A DNA stretch of 51,717 bases from an uncultured Bacteroidales bacterium. GTDB taxonomy: Bacteria; Bacteroidota; Bacteroidia; Bacteroidales; FEN-979. Position numbers and translations under genes: made by a program. The stretch covers positions 1 through 51,717 of the forward strand of contig CAJBYO010000043.1 in NCBI GenBank assembly GCA_903959905.1, given 5' to 3'. Below, in pieces: positions 33,279 through 42,053 of this stretch. Below the pieces are notes generated by a model. The model saw only the letters and a program-made list of their open reading frames with translations. It was not told the DNA's origin and did no database searches. The stretch's first letter is position 1; each line of letters starts with the position of its first letter.

Positions 33279-34997
33279 TTATTTAACTTTTTCCGTCTTT
33301 GCCCATGAATCTTTCAAAGGAACCACGCGGTTAAAGACAAGGTTCCCGGGTGATGTGTCCTTGTCAAGCGAGAAATAACCGATCCTTTCAAACTGGAATT
33401 TGTCTGAAACGCCTGGAATCAGTTCCCTTTCATTCAGAATTGCCGGTTCGATCATGGCCGTGATTACCTTCAGGGAATCGGAGTTCAGATAGTCCTTATA
33501 GGTTTCTCCTTCGGCAAGGTCGTCGGGGTTTTCTTTGGTGAACAGCCGGTCATAGAGCCGCACTTCTGCCTTCACCGCATGTTTTTCCGATACCCAGTGA
33601 AGGGTTCCTTTCACTTTGCGGTTGCTTTCGGGCATGCCGCTTTTGGTTTGCGGGTCATAGGTGCAGTGTATTTCTTCAATTTCGCCCGTTTTCAGGTCTT
33701 TTACGACACTTTCGCACTTGATGATGTACGCAGCCTTCAAACGGACCTCGCGGCCGGGAGCGAGGCGGAAAAACTTATTCGGGGGATCTTCCATAAAATC
33801 TTCCCTTTCAATGAGGAGGGTTTTGGAAAATGGCATGGCCCTTTTTCCCTTTGATTCATCTTCGGGGTTGTTCACCGCTTCCATCTCTTCAACAAGATCG
33901 TCGGGGTAATTGTCAATAACAACCTTAACCGGGTTCATCACTGCCATGAGTCGGCTGGCGCGCCTGTTCAGGTCCTCACGGATGCAGAATTCAAGCAGGC
34001 TGACATCGATAATGTTGTCGCGCTTTGCAACCCCGATGGTTTCGGCAAAGTTCCGTATTGATTCAGGTGTGAAGCCCCTCCTGCGCAGTCCGCAGATGGT
34101 CGGCATGCGCGGATCATCCCATCCGCTTACATTTCCTTCGCGCACCAGTTCAAGCAGTTTGCGCTTGCTCATCACGGTATAGGTCATGTTGAGCCGGGCA
34201 AATTCGATCTGTCTTGGGGCATAGATGCCTATTTCCCTGATAAACCAGTCGTACAGGGGCCTGTGCACTTCAAATTCAAGGGTACAGATGGAATGGGTGA
34301 TCCGTTCAATGGAGTCGGACTGGCCGTGGGCAAAGTCATACATCGGGTAGATGCACCACTGGTTGCCGGTGCGGTGGTGGTATGCATGCAGGATGCGGTA
34401 GAGCACGGGGTCGCGCATGTGCATGTTCGGGGAGGCCATGTCAATCCTGGCCCGCAGCACTTTTGAGCCATCGGGGAACTCCCCTGCCCTCATCCGGGCA
34501 AAAAGATCAATATTTTCTTCAGCCGACCTGCTGCGGTAAGGACTCTCTTTCCCGGACCTGGTGGGTGTACCGCGGGTTTCGCTCATCTCCTCGGCCGACA
34601 TGTCGCAAACGTATGCCTTCTCTTTCCTGATCAGGGTGACAGCATACTGGTAAAGTTGTTCAAAGTAATCGGAGGCGTAGTAAAGACGGTCTTCCCAGTC
34701 AAAACCAAGCCACTTTACATCTTCCATGATGGAATCAACGTATTCAACATCTTCCTTCACGGGATTGGTATCATCAAAGCGGAGATTGGTTTTGCCGTTG
34801 TACCTTTTCCCGAGGCCGAAGTTGAGACAGATGGATTTGGCGTGGCCGATGTGGAGGTAACCGTTGGGTTCGGGGGGAAAGCGGGTATGAACACGGCTTT
34901 CGTTCAGGCCATTGCGGATATCTTCCTCGATGATCTCTTCAATGAAATTGAGGGATCTGACTGGCTTTTCTTCTTCGGGGGTTTTCAGGTCTTCCAT
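33279..34997 (-). CDS. glnS: Glutaminyl-tRNA synthetase
   Basis: This class I synthetase charges tRNA-Gln directly with glutamine. The 572-residue protein has [20 protein letters not shown] (HIGH motif, about 42-61), the catalytic region with [10 protein letters not shown], and the KMSKS-type motif in [11 protein letters not shown] (about 273). The C-terminal beta barrels bind the anticodon. Length is typical of bacterial GlnRS. Its presence means the organism need not depend on the GatCAB transamidation route for Gln-tRNA. The cognate tRNA-Gln follows after 43 bases, then a terminator. Confidence 0.97.
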   Translation of the reverse strand: MEDLKTPEEEKPVRSLNFIEEIIEEDIRNGLNESRVHTRFPPEPNGYLHIGHAKSICLNFGLGKRYNGKTNLRFDDTNPVKEDVEYVDSIMEDVKWLGFDWEDRLYYASDYFEQLYQYAVTLIRKEKAYVCDMSAEEMSETRGTPTRSGKESPYRSRSAEENIDLFARMRAGEFPDGSKVLRARIDMASPNMHMRDPVLYRILHAYHHRTGNQWCIYPMYDFAHGQSDSIERITHSICTLEFEVHRPLYDWFIREIGIYAPRQIEFARLNMTYTVMSKRKLLELVREGNVSGWDDPRMPTICGLRRRGFTPESIRNFAETIGVAKRDNIIDVSLLEFCIREDLNRRASRLMAVMNPVKVVIDNYPDDLVEEMEAVNNPEDESKGKRAMPFSKTLLIEREDFMEDPPNKFFRLAPGREVRLKAAYIIKCESVVKDLKTGEIEEIHCTYDPQTKSGMPESNRKVKGTLHWVSEKHAVKAEVRLYDRLFTKENPDDLAEGETYKDYLNSDSLKVITAMIEPAILNERELIPGVSDKFQFERIGYFSLDKDTSPGNLVFNRVVPLKDSWAKTEKVK

Positions 34998-35037
34998 ATA
35001 AATTGTATGCGTTGGGTGGTGATTATACTGTTTAAAA

Positions 35038-35210
35038 ATTTCTCGCAGATTTTCGCGGATTACTGCGCAGATTATAGCAGATAAAATTAATATTAAAGCT
35101 TTTGAGGTTAAACGATGCTTTCATCCCTAACCAATCATCAAGAAAAACAAATTTCAAAAACATTAATCTGCCCAAATCTGCGCTGTAATCTGCGAAAATC
35201 TGCGAGAAAT
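35038..35210. repeat. TCTGCG palindromic element, copy 1
   Basis: The left arm (35038-35082) and right arm (35162-35210) are imperfect inverted repeats built from CGCAGATT / AATCTGCG words. The interior contains ATCATCAAGAAAAACAAATT. Copy 2 at 35705-35864 has the same arms and a related interior in the same orientation. Extra CCGCGAAAATCTGCGAG words extend the right side to about 35235. The element fills the gap upstream of folB. Confidence 0.85.
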
Positions 35211-35318
35211 ATCCGCGAAAATCTGCGAGAAAATAATCTGCAAACTTACTACTATTTAAAAAACCTGTTCCCCCATTCCCCGGAATTTGATAATTTCACC
35301 GTTTGAAAAACACCAATT

Positions 35319-35675
35319 ATGGGAACAATACTGCTTGAGGGGATGGAGTTCTTCTCCTTCCACGGATGCTTCAAAGAAGAACAGATCATCGGTACAAAAT
35401 TCATCGTGGATCTCAGCGTGGAGGCAGATCTGTCGGTTTCAGAGGATTCGGATCACCTCAATGACACGCTGGATTATGTAGGGCTTTACCAATGTGTGAA
35501 GAAGGAGATGGCTGTTAAGTCGCATCTGCTGGAACATGTGGCAAAACGCATCCTAACTGCTGTTCGGAACGGTTACCCTGCGGTTGACCGGATCAACCTT
35601 AAAATCTCAAAGATCAACCCGCCGATGGGAGGAAAAATGCAGCAGGTGTGCTATCAGACGGAATGGATTAAGTGA
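35319..35675 (+). CDS. folB: Dihydroneopterin aldolase
   Basis: This enzyme cleaves dihydroneopterin to hydroxymethyl-dihydropterin and glycolaldehyde in folate synthesis. The 118-residue protein matches FolB in length, with LLEGMEFFSFHGCFKEEQ at the N-terminus, the conserved Glu in SHLLEHVAKRIL, and ISKINPPMGG near the C-terminus, which carries the active-site Lys. It is a single gene flanked on both sides by copies of the same palindromic element and far from other folate genes in the window. Confidence 0.92.
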   Translation: MGTILLEGMEFFSFHGCFKEEQIIGTKFIVDLSVEADLSVSEDSDHLNDTLDYVGLYQCVKKEMAVKSHLLEHVAKRILTAVRNGYPAVDRINLKISKINPPMGGKMQQVCYQTEWIK

Positions 35676-35704
35676 TTTTGGTAATATTTCTCGCAGATTT
35701 GTAT

Positions 35705-35864
35705 TATTTCTCGCAGATTTTCGCAGATTAAAACGCAGATTAAAGCAGATAACATTTGGTTCAAAACTATCCTTGTATCCATAATCAATCATCTCGAAAA
35801 ACAAGTTTCAAAAATATCAATCTGCCAAAATCTGCGCTTTAATCTGCGAAAATCTGCGTGAAAT
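35705..35864. repeat. TCTGCG palindromic element, copy 2
   Basis: The left arm (35705-35750) and right arm (35818-35864) are inverted repeats of CGCAGATT words. The interior ATCTCGAAAAACAAGTTTC matches that of copy 1 with substitutions. It lies between folB and the tRNA-Cys promoter. Size and inverted ends recall a MITE, but no target-site duplication was established. Confidence 0.85.
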
Positions 35865-35874
35865 AACCCGGGAA

Positions 35875-35904
35875 TTGAAAAATTCAAAAATAGTTGTACT
35901 TTTG
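35875..35904 (+). promoter_or_regulatory. TTG-N19-TACTTTTG promoter of tRNA-Cys
   Basis: TTG at 35875-35877 is followed after 19 bp by TACTTTTG at 35897-35904. This is a good Bacteroidota promoter 17 bases before the mature tRNA end. Confidence 0.7.
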
Positions 35905-35921
35905 CACCACCATTCACCATT

Positions 35922-35992
35922 GGTTTCGTGGCCGAGTGGCTAGGCAGCGGTCTGCAAAACCGTGTACAGCGGTTCGACTCCGCTCGAAACCT
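35922..35992 (+). tRNA. tRNA-Cys (GCA)
   Basis: The acceptor stem GGTTTCG pairs with CGAAACC. The anticodon stem GCGGT/ACCGT closes loop CTGCAAA with anticodon GCA, and the T arm AGCGG-TTCGACT-CCGCT is perfect. The discriminator base is T (U73), a tRNA-Cys identity base. CCA is not encoded. Confidence 0.95.
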
Positions 35993-35996
35993 CACC

Positions 35997-36030
35997 AACC
36001 CGTTTCTTTCCGAAACGGGTTTTTTATTTT
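35997..36030 (+). terminator. Rho-independent terminator after tRNA-Cys
   Basis: AACCCGTTTC pairs with GAAACGGGTT, followed by TTTTATTTT. It begins four bases after the tRNA end and runs into the 3' end of the convergent mreD. Confidence 0.9.
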
Positions 36031-36539
36031 CCGCGGGGATAGAGCATGTATTCGCTGATCAGCACCAGCAGCAGGGTAAACGCACTGCTCAGGAGGACGC
36101 GTACCAGGGTATACGGGAATTCGCTGATGCGGAAGATCTCCAGGAAGAAAAAAGTGAAATGATGAATCAATATCAGGATGATAGCATAATAGAGAAACCA
36201 CTTCACTCCCTGGTTCCTGAGCGAAGGGGTATCGCCCAGCAGCGATTCAGGTCCCGATGAAATAGCCGAAATCACAAACGGCCTGGCAAACGCCATCAAT
36301 ACGCAGGCGGAGGCATTAAGCCCGATGGAATTGGTAAAAATATCAATGCTCCAGCCCAGGATAAACGAAACAATAAGCAACATCCATTTGGGGGTGTCAA
36401 AGGGCAGCAGGAGGATAAAATAGATATAAAAGTAGGGATTGATATACCCGTTGAGGTTGATGTGATTCAGGATCAACACCTGGAGCAGGATAAGAAAGAA
36501 AAACCGGAGTATGTTGAAAAATACGGTTCTTGATGTCAT
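36024..36539 (-). CDS. mreD: Rod shape-determining protein MreD
   Basis: This 171-residue integral membrane protein has five or six helices, including LRFFFLILLQVLILNHINL near the start and SAFTLLLVLISEYMLYP at the end, with the conserved segment FILGWSIDIFTNSIGLNASA. MreD bridges MreC to the peptidoglycan elongation machinery. It overlaps mreC by four bases. In many Bacteroidota mrdA (PBP2) and rodA follow directly; here the run ends at tRNA-Cys on the opposite strand. Confidence 0.88.
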   Translation of the reverse strand: MTSRTVFFNILRFFFLILLQVLILNHINLNGYINPYFYIYFILLLPFDTPKWMLLIVSFILGWSIDIFTNSIGLNASACVLMAFARPFVISAISSGPESLLGDTPSLRNQGVKWFLYYAIILILIHHFTFFFLEIFRISEFPYTLVRVLLSSAFTLLLVLISEYMLYPRGK

Positions 36540-37369
36540 TGGGGTGATTTAAAAGATGCCTTTAACTCTTCCTTTTCCTTGCGCATCAGATCAACAACCA
36601 CTTCAATGTAGCCAAGGCTGTTGAAATCGGTTGCGAACAGGATCTCTCCATTGTTGAAATTCTCATCCTGGGGATTTTTGAACCCGGAGATGGTCCCGAT
36701 CATCAGGCCTTCCGGAAAAATATCCGAATTTCCGCTGGTGATGATCGTGTCGCCTTTATACATTACAATATGTTTGGGAATCTCCCTGACCTGGCCTTTC
36801 CGGTAATTTCCGCCACTCCATTCAACATTGACAAGCTGGTTATTCTTTTTGAACTTCCCGGAAATGCGGCTGTCTTTGTTGAGCATCGACATGATCCAGC
36901 TGAAATGCGGTGAAACGCTCACCACCTGGCCTACGATCTTATTCCCGATGATCACGCCCATGTGGTTTTCAATCCCGTGCATGGAGCCTTTATTGATCAT
37001 CAGAAAATTGTTCCGTTTATTGGTGGAGTTGCTGATAACCTTGGCACTGATGTATTTGTATTCAAGTTTGACGATGGAATCCTTTTTATAAAAGACATTG
37101 ACATCGGTCACATAAAAGGCTTCCGGGATGCGGGAGTGGAGCTTGGCCATCTCCTCAATGAGCACCCTGTTGGTTTTTCGCAATGAAAAATACTCGGAAA
37201 TTCCGTTGAACATGTTGTTTACAGAGCCTGAAACAGCATTGGAAACGGAATAGAGTGAACTTCCCTGGAATTCATTGTAGTTGAAGAGCAGAATCAGTGA
37301 AAACGTTTCAAGCAGCAGGAAAAGAAAATAGAAATAGTGCTCCCTGAAAAATAAAAAAAGATTCCGCAT
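36536..37369 (-). CDS. mreC: Rod shape-determining protein MreC
   Basis: This 277-residue protein has one N-terminal membrane anchor (about 10-30), a short coiled coil (about 60-90) and a periplasmic beta-barrel domain (about 105-265) with NNFLMINKGSMHGIENHMGV and DTIITSGNSDIFPEGLMIG, both typical of MreC. It scaffolds the elongasome in the periplasm. It starts eight bases after mreB and overlaps mreD. Confidence 0.93.
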   Translation of the reverse strand: MRNLFLFFREHYFYFLFLLLETFSLILLFNYNEFQGSSLYSVSNAVSGSVNNMFNGISEYFSLRKTNRVLIEEMAKLHSRIPEAFYVTDVNVFYKKDSIVKLEYKYISAKVISNSTNKRNNFLMINKGSMHGIENHMGVIIGNKIVGQVVSVSPHFSWIMSMLNKDSRISGKFKKNNQLVNVEWSGGNYRKGQVREIPKHIVMYKGDTIITSGNSDIFPEGLMIGTISGFKNPQDENFNNGEILFATDFNSLGYIEVVVDLMRKEKEELKASFKSPQ

Positions 37370-37377
37370 GGTGCCCC

Positions 37378-38391
37378 TTACTTAATGAGGAACGTGAACT
37401 TGTCAAAGTTTTTCAGCGCAATGCCGGTCCCGCGGGCTACTGCACGCAAAGGATCTTCGGCAACATGTACTTTCAGTTTGGTCTTCAGGTGGATCCGCTT
37501 GTCAAGTCCGCGCAGCAAAGCACCGCCACCTGTGAGATAGATCCCGGTTTCAAAGATGTCGGACGCAAGCTCGGGAGGGGTCATTTCAAGCGCATTCAGT
37601 ACAGCCGCTTCTATCTTAGCCACCGATTTATCAAGGCAGTGCGCAATTTCGGTGTAGTTCACAATGACCTCTTTGGGGATCCCTGTGAGCAGGTCGCGGC
37701 CGTGAACGGCATAGTCGGGCGGAGGATTGTCAATATCGGCAATAGCAGCACCCACTTCAATTTTAATTCGCTCGGCAGTGCGCTCCCCTACGTTGATATT
37801 GTGTTGTTTACGCATGTATTCTTCAATATCGGCGTTGAACTCATCACCTGCAATGCGGATGGACTTGTTGTTCACGATACCACCCAGGGCGATCACAGCA
37901 ATTTCACTGGTACCACCGCCGATGTCGATCACCATGTTGCCAATGGGTTCAAGCACGTCTATTCCGATACCGATAGCGGCCGCCATGGGCTCATGAATCA
38001 GGCGGACCTCTTTGGCACCGGCCTGTTCTGCGGAATCTTTAACGGCACGCTCTTCCACTTCGGTGATCCCGGAAGGGATACAGATGACCATCTTAAGTGC
38101 AGGAGGAAACCAGGACTTGCGCAGGTCGATCATCTTGATCATGGCGCGGATCATGTGTTCCGCAGCCTGGAAATCGGCAATTACACCGCCTCGGAGCGGG
38201 CGTATTGTTTTAATGTTCTCATGGGTTTTCCCATGCATCATCTGTGCCTTTTTGCCAACAGCGATGATCTTGCCCGAACTGCGTTCGATGGCCACGATGG
38301 AAGGTTCGTCAACAACTACTTTGTCATTGTATATGATGATGGTATTGGCCGTTCCTAAATCTATCGCTATTTCTTTTGTGAACAATCCCAT
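37378..38391 (-). CDS. mreB: Rod shape-determining actin homologue MreB
   Basis: This 337-residue cytoplasmic ATPase polymerises under the membrane and guides cell-wall synthesis. Motifs include phosphate-1 IAIDLGTANTIIIYND, phosphate-2 NMVIDIGGGTSEIAVI, the segment LIHEPMAAAIGIG, and the adenosine motif ITGGGALLRGLD-like stretch TGGGALLRGLDKRI. The length is usual. It follows purH by eleven bases, so the purH promoter probably also serves mreBCD. Confidence 0.96.
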   Translation of the reverse strand: MGLFTKEIAIDLGTANTIIIYNDKVVVDEPSIVAIERSSGKIIAVGKKAQMMHGKTHENIKTIRPLRGGVIADFQAAEHMIRAMIKMIDLRKSWFPPALKMVICIPSGITEVEERAVKDSAEQAGAKEVRLIHEPMAAAIGIGIDVLEPIGNMVIDIGGGTSEIAVIALGGIVNNKSIRIAGDEFNADIEEYMRKQHNINVGERTAERIKIEVGAAIADIDNPPPDYAVHGRDLLTGIPKEVIVNYTEIAHCLDKSVAKIEAAVLNALEMTPPELASDIFETGIYLTGGGALLRGLDKRIHLKTKLKVHVAEDPLRAVARGTGIALKNFDKFTFLIK

Positions 38392-38402
38392 GTTTAAATA
38401 TT

Positions 38403-39929
38403 TTAATGTTTAAAGTGTCTGATCCCGGTAAATACCATGGACATGCCGTGTTCATTGCAATAGTTCACAGAGTCAACATCACGGATGGAGCCACCGGGCT
38501 GAAGCACTGCAGTAACGCCGGCTTCGCAGGCAATTTCAACACAATCGGCAAAAGGGAAAAAGGCGTCGGACGCCATCACTGAACCGGTGGTATCAAAACC
38601 GAATTCATGTGCCTTGTGTATTGCCTGCCGGAGTGCATCCACCCGCGACGTCTGGCCCATTCCGCAACCAATCAGCTGCCGGTTTTTAACCAGGACTATT
38701 GTGTTTGATTTCAGGTGTTTAACTATTTTATTGGCTAAAACCAGCTCCTCAGATTCCTGGGGTGATGGCTTTTTTTCCGTAACATATTGAAAATCTGAAA
38801 TCTGCTCCGAATTCATGTCTTTATCCTGCGCAAGAACCCCGTTCAGGATGGACTTGAATTGCCGGTGTGAGAATGCAAACGAATTTTTTTGCAAAATTAT
38901 TCTATTTTTCTTTGATTTTAAGCAAATAAGGGCATCATTTTCATACCCGTCGGCAATTAAAATCTCAAAAAACAATTTGTTGAGCTCTTCGGCGGTTTCG
39001 GAATCAATGATCCCGTTGGCGATGATCACCCCGCCAAAGGCAGATACCGGGTCGCAGGCGAGGGCGTCAAGGTAGGCCTGCCTGTATGATGCACGGCTGG
39101 ATATGCCGCAGGGATTCGTATGTTTGATGATGGCAACCGTGGGGCTGCTGAACTCAGCGATCAGGCTGATGGCTGCGTCAACATCCACCAGGTTATTGTA
39201 CGACAGTTCCTTGCCATGAAGCTGCGTGAAAACACCTTCAAGGTTACCGTAGAAAGTCCCCTTCTGATGCGGGTTTTCTCCGTACCGCATAGGTACCGAG
39301 GCCATAATGCTTTGTTTGAAGGCAGGAATATTCTCCTGACGGTTGAAGTAATTGAAAATCTCAGTGTCGTAGTGTGAGGAGACACTGAATGCCAGTGCGG
39401 CAAATTTCCTGCGGTCGCTGAGTTTTGTAAAACCGTTGTTCTTTTCAAGCACCTCAAGCAGGTCCCCGTAGGATCCGGCGGAAGAAACAACGACCACGTG
39501 TGCATAATTCTTTGCGGCCGCACGGATCAGCGAGATACCCCCAATGTCAATTTTCTCAATGATTTCACCTTCATCAGAGGTGGAGGCAACCGTCTTTTCA
39601 AAGGGATAAAGGTCAACTACCACAAGATCAATGGAAGGGATATCATACTTCTCAATGTCTCCCACATCGGCCAGCTGGTCGCGGCGCCAGAGAATTCCTC
39701 CAAAAATTTTAGGATGAAGGGTTTTTACCCTGCCACCCAGGATGGAAGGGTAGGAGGTGACCGATTCAATGGAAATGGCCCGGATGCCCTTGCTCAGGAG
39801 AAAGTCATATGTGCCGCCGGTAGAGAGAATCTGGATACCGTAAGATTCCAGTTTTCGGGCAAGTTCTTCTATTCCGTCTTTTGAATAAACAGAGATCAGC
39901 GCTGATTTTATCTTAATATGGTCGTTCAT
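38403..39929 (-). CDS. purH: Bifunctional AICAR formyltransferase / IMP cyclohydrolase
   Basis: PurH catalyses the last two steps of IMP synthesis. The 508-residue protein has an N-terminal MGS-like IMP cyclohydrolase domain (ALISVYSKDGIEELARKL, STGGTYDFL, and VVVDLYPFEKTV) and a C-terminal AICAR formyltransferase domain with the catalytic Lys-His in KHTNPCGIS and with SDAFFPFADCVEIA near the end. Length and motifs are normal. It heads the purH-mreB-mreC-mreD run. No TAnnTTTG is clear upstream. Confidence 0.96.
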   Translation of the reverse strand: MNDHIKIKSALISVYSKDGIEELARKLESYGIQILSTGGTYDFLLSKGIRAISIESVTSYPSILGGRVKTLHPKIFGGILWRRDQLADVGDIEKYDIPSIDLVVVDLYPFEKTVASTSDEGEIIEKIDIGGISLIRAAAKNYAHVVVVSSAGSYGDLLEVLEKNNGFTKLSDRRKFAALAFSVSSHYDTEIFNYFNRQENIPAFKQSIMASVPMRYGENPHQKGTFYGNLEGVFTQLHGKELSYNNLVDVDAAISLIAEFSSPTVAIIKHTNPCGISSRASYRQAYLDALACDPVSAFGGVIIANGIIDSETAEELNKLFFEILIADGYENDALICLKSKKNRIILQKNSFAFSHRQFKSILNGVLAQDKDMNSEQISDFQYVTEKKPSPQESEELVLANKIVKHLKSNTIVLVKNRQLIGCGMGQTSRVDALRQAIHKAHEFGFDTTGSVMASDAFFPFADCVEIACEAGVTAVLQPGGSIRDVDSVNYCNEHGMSMVFTGIRHFKH

Positions 39930-40054
39930 ATACCTGCCGTTTGTAACAATTAATGAGTGACTGCGTCTAAACCGCGATTATGGGAAGCTTTGCAATGTTA
40001 CCAAAAATTAGCAAACGAAACAACGGGCAATTTAATGACAACAAAATCGCGGTA

Positions 40055-40184
40055 ATTTACGATTGGACGATTTACGATTGCAGATTGAATTTAACGATTG
40101 ACGATCGACGATTGACAGCGCTATCAACCGTAAATCGTAAATTAAACAATTCAATCTGCAATCGTAAATCGTCCAATCGTAAAT
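40055..40184. repeat. GATTGCA-word palindrome, perfect copy B
   Basis: The left arm 40055-40091 and right arm 40148-40184 are perfect 37-bp inverted repeats. Between them lies an imperfect inner dyad around GACAGCGCTATC. The arms share the outer ATTTACGATTGG and inner GCAGATTGAATT blocks with copy C (45185-45315) but differ in the middle. The element lies in the 292-base gap between divergent purH and the ABC permease gene, which holds no other recognised feature. Confidence 0.95.
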
Positions 40185-40221
40185 ATACTTATCTTTACTG
40201 AATGGAAACCACCCACACCAA

Positions 40222-41466
40222 ATGATCCTGATCCTACGACTGATTCGCGAAAGCTATATCTTTGCATTCCAGGCAATTATAGTAAACAAGGTTCGCACCA
40301 TCCTCTCCCTTCTCGGTATAACCATAGGGATTTTCTGCGTCATATCTGTTTTCACGGTATTTGATTCCATGGAAAATGCCATCAGGAAGAGTATTGCCTC
40401 CCTCGGAAGCAACGTGCTGTACGTTCAGAAGTGGCCCTGGTCAATGGGTGGCGATTACCCCTGGTGGAAATACTGGCAGCGGCCGGAAGCATCTCTTGAC
40501 GACATGCGCGAACTTGAAAAGCGCAGCAACCTGGCAGAGTCTGTTGCATTCATGGTACAGGTCAACAAAACGGTGAAATTCCAAACCAATTATATTGAAA
40601 ACATCGGGGTGATGGGCGTTTCCCAGGACTTTGACAAAGTATGGAAATTTGAGCTGGCAACGGGCAGGTACTTTTCCCAAACCGAATCGGCCAGCGGAAA
40701 AAACATCGCCATCATCGGGGCCGAAATTGCCACTGACCTGTTTCGTGACGGGGATCCGATTGGCAGAAAAATTAAGATTTTCGGAAGAAATATTGAAGTG
40801 GTGGGTGTAATGTCGAAGGAGGGCGAGGACTTTTTCGGAAATTCAAATGACAAGGTAGTATATCTGCCCATCAATTTCTTCAAAACCCTTGTAGAGTTAA
40901 GGGATATGGGCTCAACAATCGTGGTGAAAGCAAAGCCGCTGGTTTCCAATGATGAACTGCGGGATGAACTTACAGGGCTCATGCGGTCGATCAGGAAACA
41001 GAAACCTTCGGCAGAAGACAACTTTGCCATCAATGAAACAGACATCATTTCAAAGGGCTTTGACGGATTGTTCAGTGTGATCGCCATGGTTGGCTGGATC
41101 ATCGGGGGCTTTTCCCTCCTGGTTGGAGGGTTTGGCATTGCCAATATCATGTTCGTGTCGGTCAAGGAGCGAACCAACATCATCGGGATCCAGAAAGCAC
41201 TGGGGGCAAAGAACTACTTTATCATGCTGCAATTCCTCTTTGAAGCGATCTTCCTTTCACTGATCGGGGGAGTATTCGGCCTGCTGATCATCCTGATGCT
41301 TACCCTAATCGTTTCTCTTACAACAAGTTTCCAGCTATCCCTTACACAGGGCAATATCCTGCTGGGCATCGGAGTTTCAGCTATCATCGGGTTGATTTCC
41401 GGCATTCTGCCGGCTTATTCAGCATCCCGCCTCGACCCTGTTGAGGCCATGCGGACCGGAATGTAG
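40222..41466 (+). CDS. MacB/FtsX-type ABC transporter permease
   Basis: This 414-residue protein has one N-terminal helix (about 20-42), a periplasmic MacB_PCD domain (about 45-270) and three C-terminal helices of the FtsX domain (about 285-310, 330-360 and 375-400), ending in SASRLDPVEAMRTGM. VKERTNIIGIQKALGAK is the coupling-helix segment that contacts the ATPase. This type works in lipoprotein release, antibiotic or peptide export, or mechanotransmission. No ATPase or membrane-fusion partner lies beside it. TATCTTTA at 40190-40197 is a near match to a -7 element. Confidence 0.9.
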   Translation: MILILRLIRESYIFAFQAIIVNKVRTILSLLGITIGIFCVISVFTVFDSMENAIRKSIASLGSNVLYVQKWPWSMGGDYPWWKYWQRPEASLDDMRELEKRSNLAESVAFMVQVNKTVKFQTNYIENIGVMGVSQDFDKVWKFELATGRYFSQTESASGKNIAIIGAEIATDLFRDGDPIGRKIKIFGRNIEVVGVMSKEGEDFFGNSNDKVVYLPINFFKTLVELRDMGSTIVVKAKPLVSNDELRDELTGLMRSIRKQKPSAEDNFAINETDIISKGFDGLFSVIAMVGWIIGGFSLLVGGFGIANIMFVSVKERTNIIGIQKALGAKNYFIMLQFLFEAIFLSLIGGVFGLLIILMLTLIVSLTTSFQLSLTQGNILLGIGVSAIIGLISGILPAYSASRLDPVEAMRTGM

Positions 41467-41467
41467 T

Positions 41468-41971
41468 TTAGAACGGCCAGAACTGGTTATCGTTCCAGAT
41501 CTTTTCCTTCAGCTCATTGTCCATGTCGCTGAGAATTTTCAGGTGTCCACCCTCCCAGTCGGCAAGCCAGCGATACAGGTCCTTTTCATTGGGATCCTCC
41601 GTTGTTTCAGCCTGCCTGGAATAAACCTCAATGGCCTTTTTCTCAAAATCAATCGCTGCGGAAATAGCCGCGGCTTCAAAGCCGGCAGAGGATATTTTTG
41701 TTTTCATTTCCTCTGTAAGGATCAGGGTAGCAAAACCTTCATTGGCGAGGTCGGGCAGATCAACTTTTAAAAAAGTGTGGTTTTTTTCGTAGGCGATATA
41801 CTGCTCCGAAAGAAATTTCACATGTTTTGTTTCTTCATCGGCCATGGTCAGGAAGATATGCTTAATCTCCGGATCAGGGGTTTGTTCAGCAACTTTCGCA
41901 TAAAAGGCATGGCCTCTCTTTTCCATGAGGATGGCCATTTTGAGAATTTCGAGGGCTTTCTGGGTTTCCAT
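41468..41971 (-). CDS. Rubrerythrin/ferritin-like di-iron protein
   Basis: This 167-residue four-helix protein has two ExxH pairs, in DEETKHVKF and WEGGHLKIL, plus Glu in EILKMAILMEKRG and AIDFEKKAIEVY, the complete ligand set of a ferritin-like di-iron site. No rubredoxin CxxC domain is present. It is likely involved in peroxide reduction or iron handling (family knowledge). The in-frame ATG at 41995 would overlap the proposed -7 element (41993-42000), so METQKALEIL at 41971 is chosen. Its stop is one base from the stop of the convergent ABC permease gene. Confidence 0.85.
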   Translation of the reverse strand: METQKALEILKMAILMEKRGHAFYAKVAEQTPDPEIKHIFLTMADEETKHVKFLSEQYIAYEKNHTFLKVDLPDLANEGFATLILTEEMKTKISSAGFEAAAISAAIDFEKKAIEVYSRQAETTEDPNEKDLYRWLADWEGGHLKILSDMDNELKEKIWNDNQFWPF

Positions 41972-41992
41972 GATATTTGGGTTTTGAGGGGT

Positions 41993-42000
41993 CAAACTTA
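41993..42000 (-). promoter_or_regulatory. -7 element for the ferritin-like gene
   Basis: Reads TAAGTTTG on the minus strand, fitting TAnnTTTG, with TTG about 22 bp upstream. It decides the start codon choice for the downstream gene. Confidence 0.55.
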
Positions 42001-42053
42001 CGAAATTTTACCACATAGGGCACAATAGAAAACAATACAAAATGTACCGGGAA

